Origin: Phlegmacium glaucopus | Taxonomy: Eukaryota > Basidiomycota > Agaricomycetes > Agaricales > Cortinariaceae | Direction of reading: 5' to 3' | Assembly (NCBI GenBank): GCA_015039465.1 | Contig: MU130240.1 | Coordinates: 59,287 to 123,286 of the forward strand | DNA length: 64,000 nt | In this document: positions 11,759 to 23,806 of the stretch, piece after piece | How positions within the stretch are numbered: position 1 is the stretch's first letter | Layout: each line of letters starts with the position of its first letter | Notes under the pieces: generated by a model | What the model saw: only the letters and a program-made list of their open reading frames with translations | Database searches by the model: none | What the model was told of the DNA's origin: nothing | Position numbers and translations under genes: made by a program

Positions 11759-12895
11759 CAGCATCTTATTAAGGTTTTTAACCTCGACCCCTCGACCACC
11801 GAAGACATTCCAGCCACAGCCGAACCTCCAAGCTATAGACTCCCGATTGACATCGTAATTGCTGATAGCAAAGAGGAGTCAATTGAGGACGAAGCCAGGG
11901 ATAACGCTAGTATTCGGATCTACACTGACGGCTCTAGTCAAAACGGATCTGTCGGCGCAGCAGCAGTTATGTATCACCCCACAAACGGAGTTATTCACGA
12001 ACCCTCCAAGGTCCTCCGGTACAGGCTAGGCACTGACGAAGAATATTCAGTCTGGGATGCGGAAGCAGTAGGGGGCCTGCTGGCTTTGTGGTTACTACGG
12101 GGGTCAAATCGGATAAGTCGTCTCCCTATTTCAATCTATTCCGACAGCCAGGCGTTCATAAAGTCGACCAGGGCTCAAAGAGCAATCTCAGGATATCATT
12201 TAGTTGCGTTATTTACCAGGCAGGCCGAACTACTCGTCGAACAGTCAGTCCCAACAAGGAGCCCCGAGAGGATCAAGTTGAGATGGATAGCGGCACATGA
12301 AAATGTTAAAGGTAATGAGAGGGCGGACGAGGAAGCAAAGAGGGCAGCAGCGGGCTCGACAGCACCCTTAGAGCACCTCCCACATGTGTTACGGTCACCA
12401 CTCCCACATAGCGCAGGAATAATGAAGACGCAGTATATGTTCCAGCTGAAGGAGGCCTGGAAGGAGAAATGGGCCCTTTCACCACGAAGAGCGCGCCTCA
12501 ATGTCATCGACCCGGATTTCCCTTACAACAAATTCAGAAAAACGCAGGAGTCGCTTACTCGTTCGCAGAGCAGCCTGATCGCTCAGATCCGAACCAACCA
12601 TTTCCCTTTGAACGCATATCTACACAAAATAGGTAAACTAGATTCGAAATGGTGCGAGTCCTGTCGGAGACTGCACTTCATCGAGGTTGCGGAAACGGTC
12701 ACCCACTTCCTGTTCGAATGCCCGTCTTTTAATTATGAAAGAGAGGAACTGGATCGACTGCTGGGAGTCCGCTCTAGGAATCTGAGAGCTATCCTCCTGA
12801 AAACAGGCTATATAAAGGAACTGCTACGCTATATCGGTCGCACAGGGCGGCTAAAGAACTTAGGTGAAGTACTTCCATATGGGAACCTCCAGTAG
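11759..12895 (+). pseudogene. LINE RNase H and C-terminal zinc motif
   Basis: This is the continuation of the RT frame after the nested element. RNase H residues are visible: YTDGS (first Asp), AEAVG (Glu), YSDSQA (second Asp) and a C-terminal HENVKGNERADEEAK block with the last His/Asp. Downstream is a Cys-Cys-His-Cys motif (CESCRR...THFLFEC) typical of LINE ORF2 C-termini. Internally the frame is intact to its stop at 12895. It is disabled only by loss of the 5' end and by the nested insertion. Confidence 0.85.
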
Positions 12896-15160
12896 CCTCT
12901 CGAAGAATAGACAACGCGCCTGACTTCCAACTTCTTTTCCCCCTTTTAATTTAGTATCTATCGTTAAAATCGATCCTCAATCAAGGGACAAGAACAAGAC
13001 CGACTACGTGTTTATACACCTTCCTCTAAAAACAAAAAACCCAAAAACAAAGTCTCATCCACCCGCTTCATGACAGGCAATCATTTTATCCCCTTAGCAT
13101 GTTCTACCTCGTCGTACCTACTGCACCAGCAGTCGGGTACTTAAAAGATAAGAGGGCTTCCTGCCCACCATGACTCAGTTAAACGATACGAAGGCTAAAA
13201 CGAACAGCTGCTAGCCCCACCACGTCACACCAGGCTCCCATAAATGGCGTTCCCTTGCCAGGCTAATTTCAGGGGATAGGAATCGCTTAGGGCGTGCCCC
13301 ATTAGTGCTTTGGGAGATGGGGGGAAAGGGGAAGGGCATTAGGGGCCCGGTAGTATTAGTTCATCTAAGTTTGTAACGTCTGCATGGGGCCACGTCCTAT
13401 AGACTTAAATTGACACCAAAAAAAAAAAAAAGGACCTCCGTTGTAGGTTATATATGTTTCGTTTAGGTTGTCTCGGCGGGTGAGAGAGCTGCCGGACGTA
13501 AGGTTGTGATCTCTGCACTTGTCAGTCGTAGCTCTTCTTGCTTACTGAACCCACTCACTTGATTGGGCTAAGATGATCTCGCTGAATTATACAGTCACGG
13601 TCACAGTAGTGACTTGGGTCATCATCAAGTAATGGTCCTGGCAATTGCCCATTCATATAGTTTGGCAATTCGAAGAATCCAGCAGTAGTGTTCACAGTGA
13701 TTTTGAAGAGACCTTGTACATCCCAGCCACTCCAGCCTATAACCGAAATATTCAGGTACAGCTCCTCAGAGAAGTCCTGGCGTGTCCGTACTGGTTTCCA
13801 TGGAGAATCTATTTGATTTGCTGGCATACAAGCAATGAGACTCCATTGCATTACTACTGGGCTCCAGTGGTTGTCAGATGATGGTGGTTCAACAGACAAA
13901 TTCCCGTAGTTCACATAAAAAGATCCGGGCAACGTGTCGCAATTTGCAGGAAAGTCCGCTTCTGTGATCACTTCTCTTGTTGCAGAAGAATTGATTCGAG
14001 GGAGGAATTGACGGATAAGACCGGTATTGTACCCTGAAGGCAGTTGGGCAAGGAACGGTTGCGGAAGCAAGGACATGTTTCCCAATGGGATGCCGCCCAG
14101 GGTACAAGGCCCTGGAGTTAAATCAGCATCAGTGCTATTGGTGCAATCGATCGCACTACCAGTCCAAAGGTAACTCTGCACATCTATATTGGAAGTATAT
14201 GTTATAGCAGAGCGGACCAGCACTAGCATCAAGTTCACGCCGGTATGTTCGGGAGTATTGAACGGATCCAAGATGTCAGTCAGACTAACGACTATGCCTG
14301 GCGATGTCGGGGTTTTGATCGTTCGTGATGTCAGAAAGATTGATTGTAGCGGGGAAATAATGCCACCTATGCAATGCACAAGCAATTACTAGAAGAGTAT
14401 CGACTGTTAGATATTACATACCAAGAATATTCAGCAGGATTGCAAGAAAGAGGAAAGAAGATCCGTATCGCTTTAAACCACTGCTGAACAGGAGCTTGGC
14501 ATACAATTTGGGGTCTGTCCAACCCTTGTCCGCCAAGGCCATGGCTTGGCGCAAGGACAAGCCACTCTGGCGCTGAACGAAGACAACGGCCGCCTTCGAG
14601 CAAACTGCTGAGGTCAAGGGAATTGTCAAGACAGTGACGATAGACTGTATGACTCGGGCGACGCGGAACCACCGCTGGTTCTCTACGAACAGTGAATGGA
14701 TGTTCGCGGTACCATTAACGTAACCATGCACCGAAATATCTGTATGGCAATCTATATTGTGAAATAGGATTGACTGATGACTACATACCATAGTGGTCCG
14801 TCGTAATGGGCCTATGGCTTAGAATGCAGGTAAGAACCCAGGCGAATATTGCAAGCGCTGTATATCCAAGTACAAGCTTAGGGATATACGCGGAGCGATG
14901 GAGTGTCGTATAGGGAACAGCGGCCAATTTCGTGCCTTCTTCTAGCGGTGATGCAAGCGTTGTGGATGATGGTGATGCTATTTCGTTTGGGTTTGATAGT
15001 TGTGTTATATTTTTGTTGTTATTATTGGGTGATAAGAGAGGCTCCTGTTCGATATGAGAGATGCTTGCTGGTTGACTATCATGGAGACCTGGAGACATTG
15101 AGGGAACAGAATCGACAGCTGTGGAATTATATACAGCCTTGAGAACAATACCTTGTCTTT

Positions 15161-15410
15161 TTAAAGATTGACGCTTGTCTTGAAGGGATCAATTAAAACA
15201 ATTATCGCCTGAGAACTGAACCCACGCCACAGTCTGGCACAGCTATCGACTTGGTTCTGAGAAGTTCTGAGATTATGGAAAGCAGTCCGAATTCTCGCCC
15301 AAGGTTTCCAATCCACGTCCAAGTGTCGCAAGTATTGCCTGAGAATCGGAGCCAGGTCACGCAATCATGCTTTCCTCATGGTGTGTTGTCACGGCATGTG
15401 CATCGATAAA
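15161..15410. other. M_A upstream region
   Basis: This is the promoter side of M_A. It contains the shared phrase ttgtctttttaaagattgac and a copy of the dispersed ccaatccacgtccaagt repeat. No gene is seen. Confidence 0.4.
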
Positions 15411-18034
15411 CGATATCACATTGACTCAGGTGCCGAACCCAAGCCACAACTGTGAACTGGGAGTGAGGATCCGATCATTGATCAATGCGCATACCTTGCA
15501 TTCGAGTTGTCAGAAGCTGTCAGCTTGATGGCAATGAGGCAGTGCATGACATGCATGACAGATGATCGATGACCCTCTAGCTCTAACGCTTACATAGCTC
15601 TGGTGACTAGAGGTAGGTTCTGCGTGACCACAGACCCTCTCTGAGAACGCTACTACTATCAGTGGGCCAGGAGTCTTTTTTCTTACTTGAAGCGCTGGTC
15701 TTCAAGCTCCGGAGAAGTCTGCTAGATGCAGCACTACACCTCTAGTTTCTTTTTGCTTTCATACCCCGCGATGGCACTGTATCCGTTTGATCAACGGCCC
15801 ATGGCATTTTGATCGGATTTTGCTGTGCTGCGTCAAACTTTGATTGTCTGGCCACTATTCCCAGCACTCTCCCTCGTTACGTTGCCCTCAAGTAGGCTCC
15901 ATCTTCCCAACACCGCATCAGCCCTGGCTGCATGTTTACAAGGCAAGAAAGGCGGTAGTTGTGGTGGAACTGCTTGGTTTAAGTAAGGATAGAGTCGTGT
16001 CAGAATGACGTTGGTCTAAGGTACGTTATTCTAGAAATTTCTGCGCTTCTTCGTGTTATACTGATATGAATTCTCCTACAGGCAATTCTCGACAGAGTGT
16101 ATTACAGTGTTTTCCTCTACGATCCCCGCAGGATCATGAATTTCCGAGGTATATCCATCTGCATCACGGCAGATAGTCAGAGTTTGTCCGAAATACAAAG
16201 AAGACAAAATCTCACCCGTCGCTTGACATCCACCCGCATGTATGAAGCTATCCCTTACGATGCACAATCTCCCAAACCTATGACCGCATCCCCATGCCTA
16301 TGACTCATCCTTGAGGAATGTGAGACTAAATCGGGATCGACACGTTTGGTCGTTCGACGTCATCGGATACCGGGACACTGAGGAATAGCAAAACATCAAA
16401 ATGAAGGCCGATGAAAGAGGATTGTGTAAAGTAACTAGTCGCCTAAAACAGACCTAATGATAATGTGAGCAAGGCGAAACATCCATATGCAACCTGAGTT
16501 AGATTCCGGGGGACATTGATTTATGACAGTCTTTGGCAAGAAGTTTTCAAGTTCCTGGGGTGGTTGAAATTGAGTCTCCGTCCAAATGGTGGCATGGGAT
16601 GCACAGAAAATGTTCATAGGAGCAGGTATAAGCAGTGTGGTGTCGACATCTGGACATGGATAAAATTAGAAATATTGGTGATGGCGACTTTTTCCTGACT
16701 CACCACGGCGATGTTCCCTCACCTACGTAGTGGTAGCCTGGCTGACCAGTATAAACCGACAATCCTTGCCTTTACATCGACTTATCCCAGTCAAATGGTT
16801 GCTCCATCTTGGAAAGAAGTTGAAACCAAACAGAGCAGGGCCGCAGAAACAGAAAGGGACATCGAACCTGTCAATCTGTGTGTGAGCAACGCCGTCAATT
16901 TGAAGTGCGAAGGGCGGATGAACACTGAGAAAGCTAGGAATGTTAGGTAGTCAAGAGGATGATAATCACCGACGCGGTCTGCATTGCGAGAGAAAGGACC
17001 GAAACCGGAGAAATGTGTGGCTAAGGGTCGCAGAAGTCACTGATAAAACGGAGGGTATCCACCGAATTCGAAAACAGGATGAAGCAAATGAAGGACCAGG
17101 TAAGCGTCCGTCGTAGTCGTAGTGCAGGTCGCCGGAACAGAATGACAAATCAACTGACATTCGTGATGGTCAACGTGTTGGATGATGATGATCCTTTGGT
17201 CACTGCATTCAACAACAATCAGTTTGTATTCATATTGTTCGCATGTTACCACTTCGACGAACTAATCGTGACTTTCCTTGGAGTTTCTCGTTACTCTGGT
17301 GTAACCGTAGATCTTGAAGCTCTTAGACGAAATGGCCTATATATACCTGACGCCAAGGACTGCAGCAACTTTCGTAACCTGGGGCGTCTTGGTGGCTCTG
17401 TTGTAAACTCTGTCGCCCTTGCTCATCTTGGGGTTCCTAGCTGTCCTGGTTCAAGCGAGAGTGAAGTCATATCTATTGAATAGACATGAACTCGGGGCCT
17501 CGGACTTCCAAGTCTTATTCGACGATCGTCACAAAATATTTTCTAGCCACATCCACGGCTTTGAACACTGCGCTGCACATCATGTATTGGCACTTCTGGA
17601 CTGTCTATCAACGCTCTACAACTCGGAATATTTCTACGACAGATTTACCCCTGTGGATTGGAGGTTGCGTTAAGTGCAGACAGGGTAGATAGGAGATATA
17701 GTGGATATGTCCCTGGTGTCGATGTTGTCCTGCTGCAGAAATCCGTGGTATAAACGTCGAAGATGATATTCTTATTTTATATTACTATGACAACGTTTCA
17801 TTCGAACGAGATATCTACAGGTTGCCTACCGCCACTTCGCTCTAGCTCACGCTTCAATGCGTGGCTGTATAGTCTGCTCTTTGTGCTGGCATTTTGTGAT
17901 GCGATGATGCGGAGGCAGAGGTAGTGAGAAGACGCGTGGTTGGATCGAGATGGATGGAGCGCATGTAGTGGTGGAAGCTTTTGTACTGGAAACCTCCGTA
18001 AAGGGGCTGTACGATCCGATCAGAGAGGAAGGAC

Positions 18035-18237
18035 AGGACCCCGGGCAATACCAGAAAATGCCAGATCCCGAAAATGGGGCTTTTGTCCGGACAAAAAATA
18101 AATTCCCACGCCTGATGACCTCAGATTTGAACATTTCAGAACATCCCGCTTCAAAAAGGTTTTTTTTTTAGCCAAAATTCATCCAATCTTGTCCGGATTG
18201 AGGGGATCTGGCATTTTCTGGTATTGCCAGGGGTCCT
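18035..18237. mobile_element. 203-bp MITE with 8-bp target duplication
   Basis: The ends are long inverted repeats starting AGGACCCCGGGCAATACCAG on the left, with the near-perfect complement on the right. The duplication GGAAGGAC lies at 18027-18034 and 18238-18245, and U1 has the uninterrupted site near 7640. It is almost entirely palindromic and encodes nothing. Confidence 0.85.
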
Positions 18238-18375
18238 GGAAGGACACATCTATTGGACGTTCCCCTACTATGGGCATCAAGACATTTAGCCAAAGTCATG
18301 CGAGATAAGCTTACCTACAAATTTGAAATGATGGGATATTAGAATGGTGTGCCAACAACTTGAACGGAAATCAAA

Positions 18376-18380
18376 TCAGA
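18376..18380. repeat. Target-site duplication TCAGA (left)
   Basis: TCAGA directly precedes the left inverted repeat and recurs at 24778-24782 after the right one. In U1 (about 7760-7770) it is present once, with matching flanks on both sides. Confidence 0.85.
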
Positions 18381-18409
18381 TTACGGTTGGCGAGCAGGGT
18401 CAGGTCTGT
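18381..18409. repeat. Left terminal inverted repeat, 29 bp
   Basis: An exact complement of 24749-24777. The match stops at the next base on each side. Confidence 0.95.
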
Positions 18410-18554
18410 GCCGAGCTCCGGAAGGTGTATTTTTATCTCTGGGGTCCTCTTCTGAAAGTTGTGACCTTCCAAGTCACAATTCATTCTCATTAGTAGTTAC
18501 TTATTATTATTAATCCACTCTGGTAATCCACATGCGTCTTGGGTGTGTCATTGC

Positions 18555-18960
18555 GCATCCTCACAGCACTCGGAAATGCTTCGTCATCAAAGCATGCTTG
18601 CTACGTTTGCGACTAATGTTCCCTGTATTACTGCGGGAGCGAAACCACCGACACGGCCCACCCTTGGCAATGGGGATTTAAGTCATGGTGCGTCATGGGT
18701 GCATCACTGAAAATCGTGTGTTGTTCCTTTTTGCTCAATCTTCTCCCATCTCTGATCCTAGGTCATGAAGCTGCCTGGTATCATCACAGCACTCAGGAAT
18801 GCGTCATCAAAGCATCCCGGGTGCTACATTTGCAACCAGTATTTCCTGTACTACTGCGGGAGGGAAACCACCTGATGCCGCCCACAGCCTGGCAATGGGG
18901 ATCTAAGTCATGGTGCGTCTTGGCTGTATCACTGAAAACCTTTGTGTACTGTTCATTTTT
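18555..18960. repeat. Direct repeat of about 222 bp inside the transposon
   Basis: Two copies, starting near 18560 and 18783, share phrases such as cacagcactc, gcgtcatcaaagcat, ctgcgggag and aagtcatggtgcgtc. A third partial copy begins near 19010. This lies in the non-coding left arm, where transposase-binding subterminal repeats would be expected. Confidence 0.7.
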
Positions 18961-19163
18961 TTCTCAAGCCAGGCTCTCGTATGGCCTCATTCCCACCCCA
19001 GAGTGGCTCACAATCTGGTAATGGAGATTCAAGTCATAGTAAGTGCCCAATATCTTTCGTTTTCTGTCATATTTTCCTGAATTTAAACATAGGCGCCATC
19101 TTCTCAGACCTGAGACGTCGTCATCAACATTACCATCAACGCCCACAACCAACCAGTGTTTCT

Positions 19164-19256
19164 ACCAACGCCAACACCTTACACCAACGCCAACACCTTA
19201 CACCAACGCCAACACCTTACACCAACGCCAACACCTTACACCAACGCCAACACCTC
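19164..19256. repeat. 19-bp minisatellite, about five copies
   Basis: The unit accaacgccaacaccttac is repeated head to tail almost without change between the kinase gene and the left terminus. Confidence 0.9.
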
Positions 19257-19423
19257 AACACCACCAACCACCTTCTCTGAAGACTGGATTAAGAAAGAAA
19301 AAGACGCTGCTACAGTAACTTTAGCGGCATTCAGGTGTTGCACATTACGTGGCGAGTACAGCTTTCCTGACTTTGAACGGTCGCGAAGGTAGATTCAAAT
19401 AACAATTTATATTAACTAGCTAC

Positions 19424-21925
19424 TTAACGATCATGGGTGATATAAGATAGGCTTGATTTACTGGCCTGTCTCGCGTTACTGCGGTTAGATTCTGGAGTCT
19501 TGCTTCGAACAACAATATCTTTCAACTTTAGAGCTTTGCATACCCAATTAGTATCACAGGCAACACCATGTTCCTTGAGGAATTCATCAATCTTCGATAT
19601 TCCACCATCCCAATAGACGGTTTTTTTTGGATCCTCTGAGCTGAAGAATGAAAGTTCATATATATCAGTGTTAGCCTATGTTCTTAGGAGCCAGACTTAC
19701 GTGTGGCATTGAGGATCAATAAGACACATGATATTCTTTTGATCTGGAGTGCCTAAGATTTATTTCAGGAAGTGAGAAGGGTCACAGTAGCTTGACAGGT
19801 AAACATACCTTGAAGATCGCAGAATAAAAGATTTTTCTGAGAATATATAACAGAAAAATGAGCAAAAGCATGAATTGCCTGCGTCAGATTGTCTTCAGCA
19901 GGTCCTACTTGATCATTTCCCGTAAATTTCTTGATTTTAGGATCAGCCTCGCCACATGGAAGAAGGGGAGTAGCAAGAAAATGTCGGTAAGGAAGGAGTC
20001 GGCTCTGCGACGACACTGAGGGTACGAGTTCACCCAAGATAGACGACGGAAAGTTGAAATAAAATTCTAAAGATCCGTTAAAACTGTATGGAAAAGGATA
20101 TTGATATTGAACCCACTGGGAATAGCTAAAATCTTCTGGTCCTTTGCATGTTCATCGAATGCAAGCTTGAAGGCATGACCTTGGCAGAGTAGTTTGTATT
20201 CTTCCTCGAGGACAAGCTTGACGTTCTCTGCAGTGCCTTCCATCGGCTGAGTTATTACATATTCTATGCCACCAAATTGAGCCTAATCATAAAAGGTTTG
20301 TCAGATTAAAAGATGCTGAATAACTAAGGGGAAGGAATACATATATCCCTCGCTTCGTAAATCTCGTTCCAATGTATCCTGCCTGACCCTTCTCCCACTC
20401 AGTTGAAATGTTGATAGTTTCTTCAATATTCCCAAATTGTAGTTCAACTTGACAAGCATCGGACTTATAGCTTGCAGTACTTCGAATGAATTGGCATGCA
20501 GTCGTCTGTACTAATGGCCGATTGGTGACAGCCTTAGGCTTCCAGGCGCTTCTGAGGTAAACTGGAGCTGCTGAAGGACATGGCAAAGCGCTTGCAAAGA
20601 CTCCTCTGGAAAAGCAGGAAGATGCAACAGTCTTTTTTGTTGACCTCTTTCACTTTGATCCAGCCTGAGAAAAATCTTCGTCATCTGAATCGTCTTGAAC
20701 AAACTCAGCTTCTGGGTCAGCAGAACCTAGTTTAAACTAAAACATGTTAGTACTAGTGTACAAATCCTCCTTCAACGTACAATATCTGATTTCAAGTACA
20801 TGAGACGGATTTCAATTTCTCGGTTCTCAAGTTTTTTTTGTGCGCCAATCTTCTTTTTTACAAATTCAGCCTTATACAGCTGGGAAAGGGGGAGTGTGCG
20901 ATCAAAATTCCGCAAGGATGAAAACTTCGTCTGATTCTCGTGCGCATGGATGGAAACATTGGCCCTAAAAAATCATAGTCAATCAATGAAAATAAAATTA
21001 GTAAATAGGAATGCATACCATGTAAGTTGCTCAGTGCTCGGATTTTTAGTCTGAAAGTCAGTACGCAAACCAACAAGAAGTGTGTCAAGTGCCGCTTTGG
21101 TGGAAAGATTGGGATCAAATCGTTCAATACTTTGAAAGGCCTTTATCTATAGCAGTGGGGTAATTTGGATTAGTTACAACTGATTATGAGAAATTCTTGA
21201 TGGCAGTGATCAATGCAGCCGAAAATCACCTGTTCAATTTTGTTCCCTGACTCTTGCCAGAGACTTGCTGTAACACGAATGCCCACATCAAGCAGCTTTG
21301 CTTCCTCACTCTTGACTTTCCGCTCGGCTTTGATTCTAGCAGCTATGTCGAGGTTCCGGGACTTCAGACCAGCCAGTCCCTTCTGTGAATATGCAATTGG
21401 AGTCTGTGCAAGCCGTGATCCTGAGGCTTGGGTTTGATAAATATGCGCTGATTCGATGATAGATGAAGCAGTGCCCTGTGTGTTCATTCCAGGTGTGACC
21501 TGCTTTTCAATAGCTTGGGAGTTGCCGCTACTGCCTTCATCTGATTCAATAAGCTCCAGAACACCAGGTATGGCGATTATACTCATGTGAACAGTACCAA
21601 CATCCTCTAGTAGTATTGAAAAACTTTAATCGAATTTACACTCCTTCGGAATAAGTTAAAAGCTTACTGTAATGCTTGATACAAAATTTACAAATAGGAT
21701 GCTCAAGGCCGTTTGATATAATGCCACATGCAGCACACTGTGGCTTGGTCTGAGGAAACAAGAATTCAGTATGTTTCTGTAAGTTGTTTGAAAAAGGAGA
21801 CGGACGTTGAGGGCAGAAACCTCAGCAGGCGAGAGTCCTGGAGTCATCGCTAAGCACTTTGAGCAGTTATATCCCTTTTCCAATTGAGGAAAGGAAAAGT
21901 TGCATCGTGGACACTTGGTTACCAT
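19424..21925 (-). CDS. Zinc-finger alpha-type protein kinase carried by the transposon
   Basis: Many short exons. Exon 1 (from the ATG at 21925) has CPRC...CSKC, and the next exon CAAC...CKFC, giving a four-pair Cys zinc-binding N-terminus. A Gln/Ser-rich linker and a Lys/Glu-rich helix follow. The C-terminal half matches alpha-kinase (MHCK/eEF2K-type) architecture: PKAVTNRPLVQTTACQFIR, then EYVITQPMEGT, then FLATPLLPCGEAD, KKFTGNDQVGP, AIHAFAHFSVIYS, CDLQGMF and IDPQCHT, ending YWDGGISKIDEFL...NWVCKALKL before the stop at 19424. Such kinases phosphorylate Ser/Thr on helical substrates, and fungal lineages have expanded them. No stop was found inside the exons I could join, so it may be intact. 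It lies about 250 bp downstream of the transposase gene on the same strand. Substrate and role in transposition are unknown. Confidence 0.82.
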
Positions 21926-22173
21926 TGGAGAGAGTTTCCAGCGCGGAAAAAGGATATGGGTTGGAAAAGGTGAGCGTCAATTTTTTCCCCTGTGCCGTGA
22001 GGGCTGACCCAGCTAGAGACCTGATCCAGCTAGAGACTTGACTCCCCATTCAAAGAACACAGGAGAAGCTGAGCCAGCAACAGACTATTATTGTCATAGT
22101 ACCAAAATAACGATGGACAAATAAGCATGAGTACAAAGGTGAAGTCGCCAATCTAACAAGATCAAAAGTATAC

Positions 22174-23708
22174 TTATGGGAATAAAATAGGCAGCATCTG
22201 GTTGAAGACGAGCCATACATTTGACATTGTAACATCAATGTTCAGGGCAATATAAGTCAACTCCGCACGCTCTGCAAATGCCAATGGGACAAAACTCAGT
22301 AATTCATCACCACCCATGAACTCCTTCATCTTGCGGATGACATCAACATCGACTGGAAGAAGGCAGTTTTGACCACCCCATTTCTCATACAAGGAAAAAG
22401 CGTCATTGCGAGAGCAGCCAGATGGGCCAGCCTTATTCTTGTCTTTTCGCATGCGAACCCCATTCCGAAACTCCATAAATTGATCAAGTTCATGCTGGAG
22501 TAATTTTGGCCAAAGCCATTGGCAAAGCTCGCTAAAACGTAGTGAGAAAAGAATTATTTAACTTGACAAGAAATGTGCTTACAACTGGTTCCGATCATGT
22601 GGATTGTACAAACCAGACTGGACCCCATCGTTAAAAATCTGAACAGCATTGTTTCCCCATTCCAGCCGAAGACGAAGCCAAGATCTCTCAATAGAGATAT
22701 TATGGACACTTCTGACATAGACATGGGCAGGAAGTTCCTGAGGGTCAATGGTGGGATAAAAGGCAGCTCTAAAGGACATGTATTCAGTAAATCTAGAAAA
22801 TAAAGGTGAGGCATGGCCGCATGTGACAAACCTGAGTGCATTCTGATAGCCATACATTTGCGTAGTTTCACTTCCACAGTCTGTTGTAAACTGAAGGGGC
22901 ACGCCTATTTGACTATAAGTGAGGAGTAGACTTGAGATAACAGACAAACTTACCACCAAATTTCTCAACAAGACAGAGATAAAGATAGCCAATGATCGTC
23001 CCTAGTCTGTTACTTGGAACAACCCATCCTCCAAGCCACTTGGAGGTCGCATCGTCAACAACAGCCCAAATTGGGAACCCAATAGAGTTGAGCTTGTCAT
23101 GGCCATCACCAGACCAGCGTTCGTGGATGCCAACCGGGTTCTTCCTGATACGGGGAATCTTCTTTGCAGTTGGTTCTCATAAGAGAAACCCATCTTCGTC
23201 TTGGATGTGCATGACATCAGATATGAAGTCGCGGGTGAGATGAATGCCGTGATTGAATGCGATGCGATACCGGATGTTGTCCAAGCCACGACCTCTGGAT
23301 GGGTCACTGTCGAGCTCATCCAGAACAAGCTGCAGTTTTTGTTGGTAAGGCATTTCCCTAGTAGTAGCACCGCTGCCCTTGAGGCCCAGTTCTGCTCGTC
23401 GACGTTTGACTGAGGAGTCGCTGTACAATACCAATGTCACTTCAAACCTGAAGTCAAAAATTGTAAAAGAGTACGAACCTTGCTTTGATGTTATACTCGA
23501 CCATTAGTAGCTCTGAGATCAATTTATTGCTAGTTTTGCCTTCACGGTGATATTTTGTGAGGGCTGCAACCAGTTCTGGATCCTCGGCAGATGCTAAATT
23601 AGGGGGTGAGTATGCCGAGAAATCTGCCTAAAGGCCGTAGTGAATGCTCAAGGACTTACGAACTCTGGCATATTGGTTGTTGCCCATGGGATTGCGGTTG
23701 TGAGACAT
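22174..23708 (-). pseudogene. Integrase-core (DDE) transposase with one in-frame stop
   Basis: Starts MSHNRNPMGNNQYARV at 23708. Exons then give an N-terminal helical DNA-binding-like part (KYHREGKTSNKLISELLM...VKRRRAELGLKG) and the integrase core: HERWSGDGHDKL, first Asp in IWAVVDDATSKWLGG, second Asp in LQFTTDCGSETT, and Glu in RSVHNISIERSWLRL, about 50 residues after the second Asp. The C-terminus ends NQMLPILFP. At 23177-23179 an in-frame TGA interrupts the exon between GFLL and EPTAKKIPRI, just before the core; both sides are conserved-looking and no intron can remove it. Apart from that stop the gene looks complete, so the nonsense change is probably recent. The core type is the rve-like integrase domain seen in many Agaricomycete predictions. 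Confidence 0.8.
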
Positions 23709-23806
23709 ACAGAATAGTGGTTATCACGGTTGATGGTGCTCAATATCGGTGGCACACACAGAATGCAGAGTATTAAGATACTCCAGTCCACTGAGAAAGT
23801 AGTGGA

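Larger units (their letters stand above)
9956..13428 (+). mobile_element. 5'-truncated non-LTR retrotransposon (LINE with RNase H)
   Basis: The element is flanked by aaaggacctccgt at 9943-9955 and 13429-13441, ends in a poly(A) run (13418-13431) and begins abruptly inside the reverse-transcriptase domain, as expected from incomplete target-primed reverse transcription. Endonuclease and early RT blocks are missing. It contains the RT part, a nested hAT-like element, the RNase H part and a 3' untranslated region of about 520 bp. RT plus RNase H in one ORF with a C-terminal Cys/His motif fits Tad1- or I-like elements of fungi. Confidence 0.9.
9231..15098 (-). pseudogene. M_A: multi-pass membrane protein gene split by a LINE
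   Basis: This is a paralog of M_B with the same intron pattern. It starts at the ATG at 15098 (MSPGLHDSQ), with a cytosolic-looking Ser/Asn-rich N-terminus, then a transmembrane helix, a second hydrophobic exon (about 14.4-14.75 kb), a large Asn/Ser-rich loop with N-glycosylation sequons (13.55-14.37 kb) and a C-terminal part with two or three helices ending at 9231. The exon encoding GGPLLTTAIALFGD is interrupted: bases 9956-13428 are a retrotransposon in the opposite orientation, flanked by a 13-bp duplication (aaaggacctccgt). The rest of the frame is still open, so the insertion may be recent. The family is fungal and of unknown function; I do not recognise a name. Confidence 0.8.
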
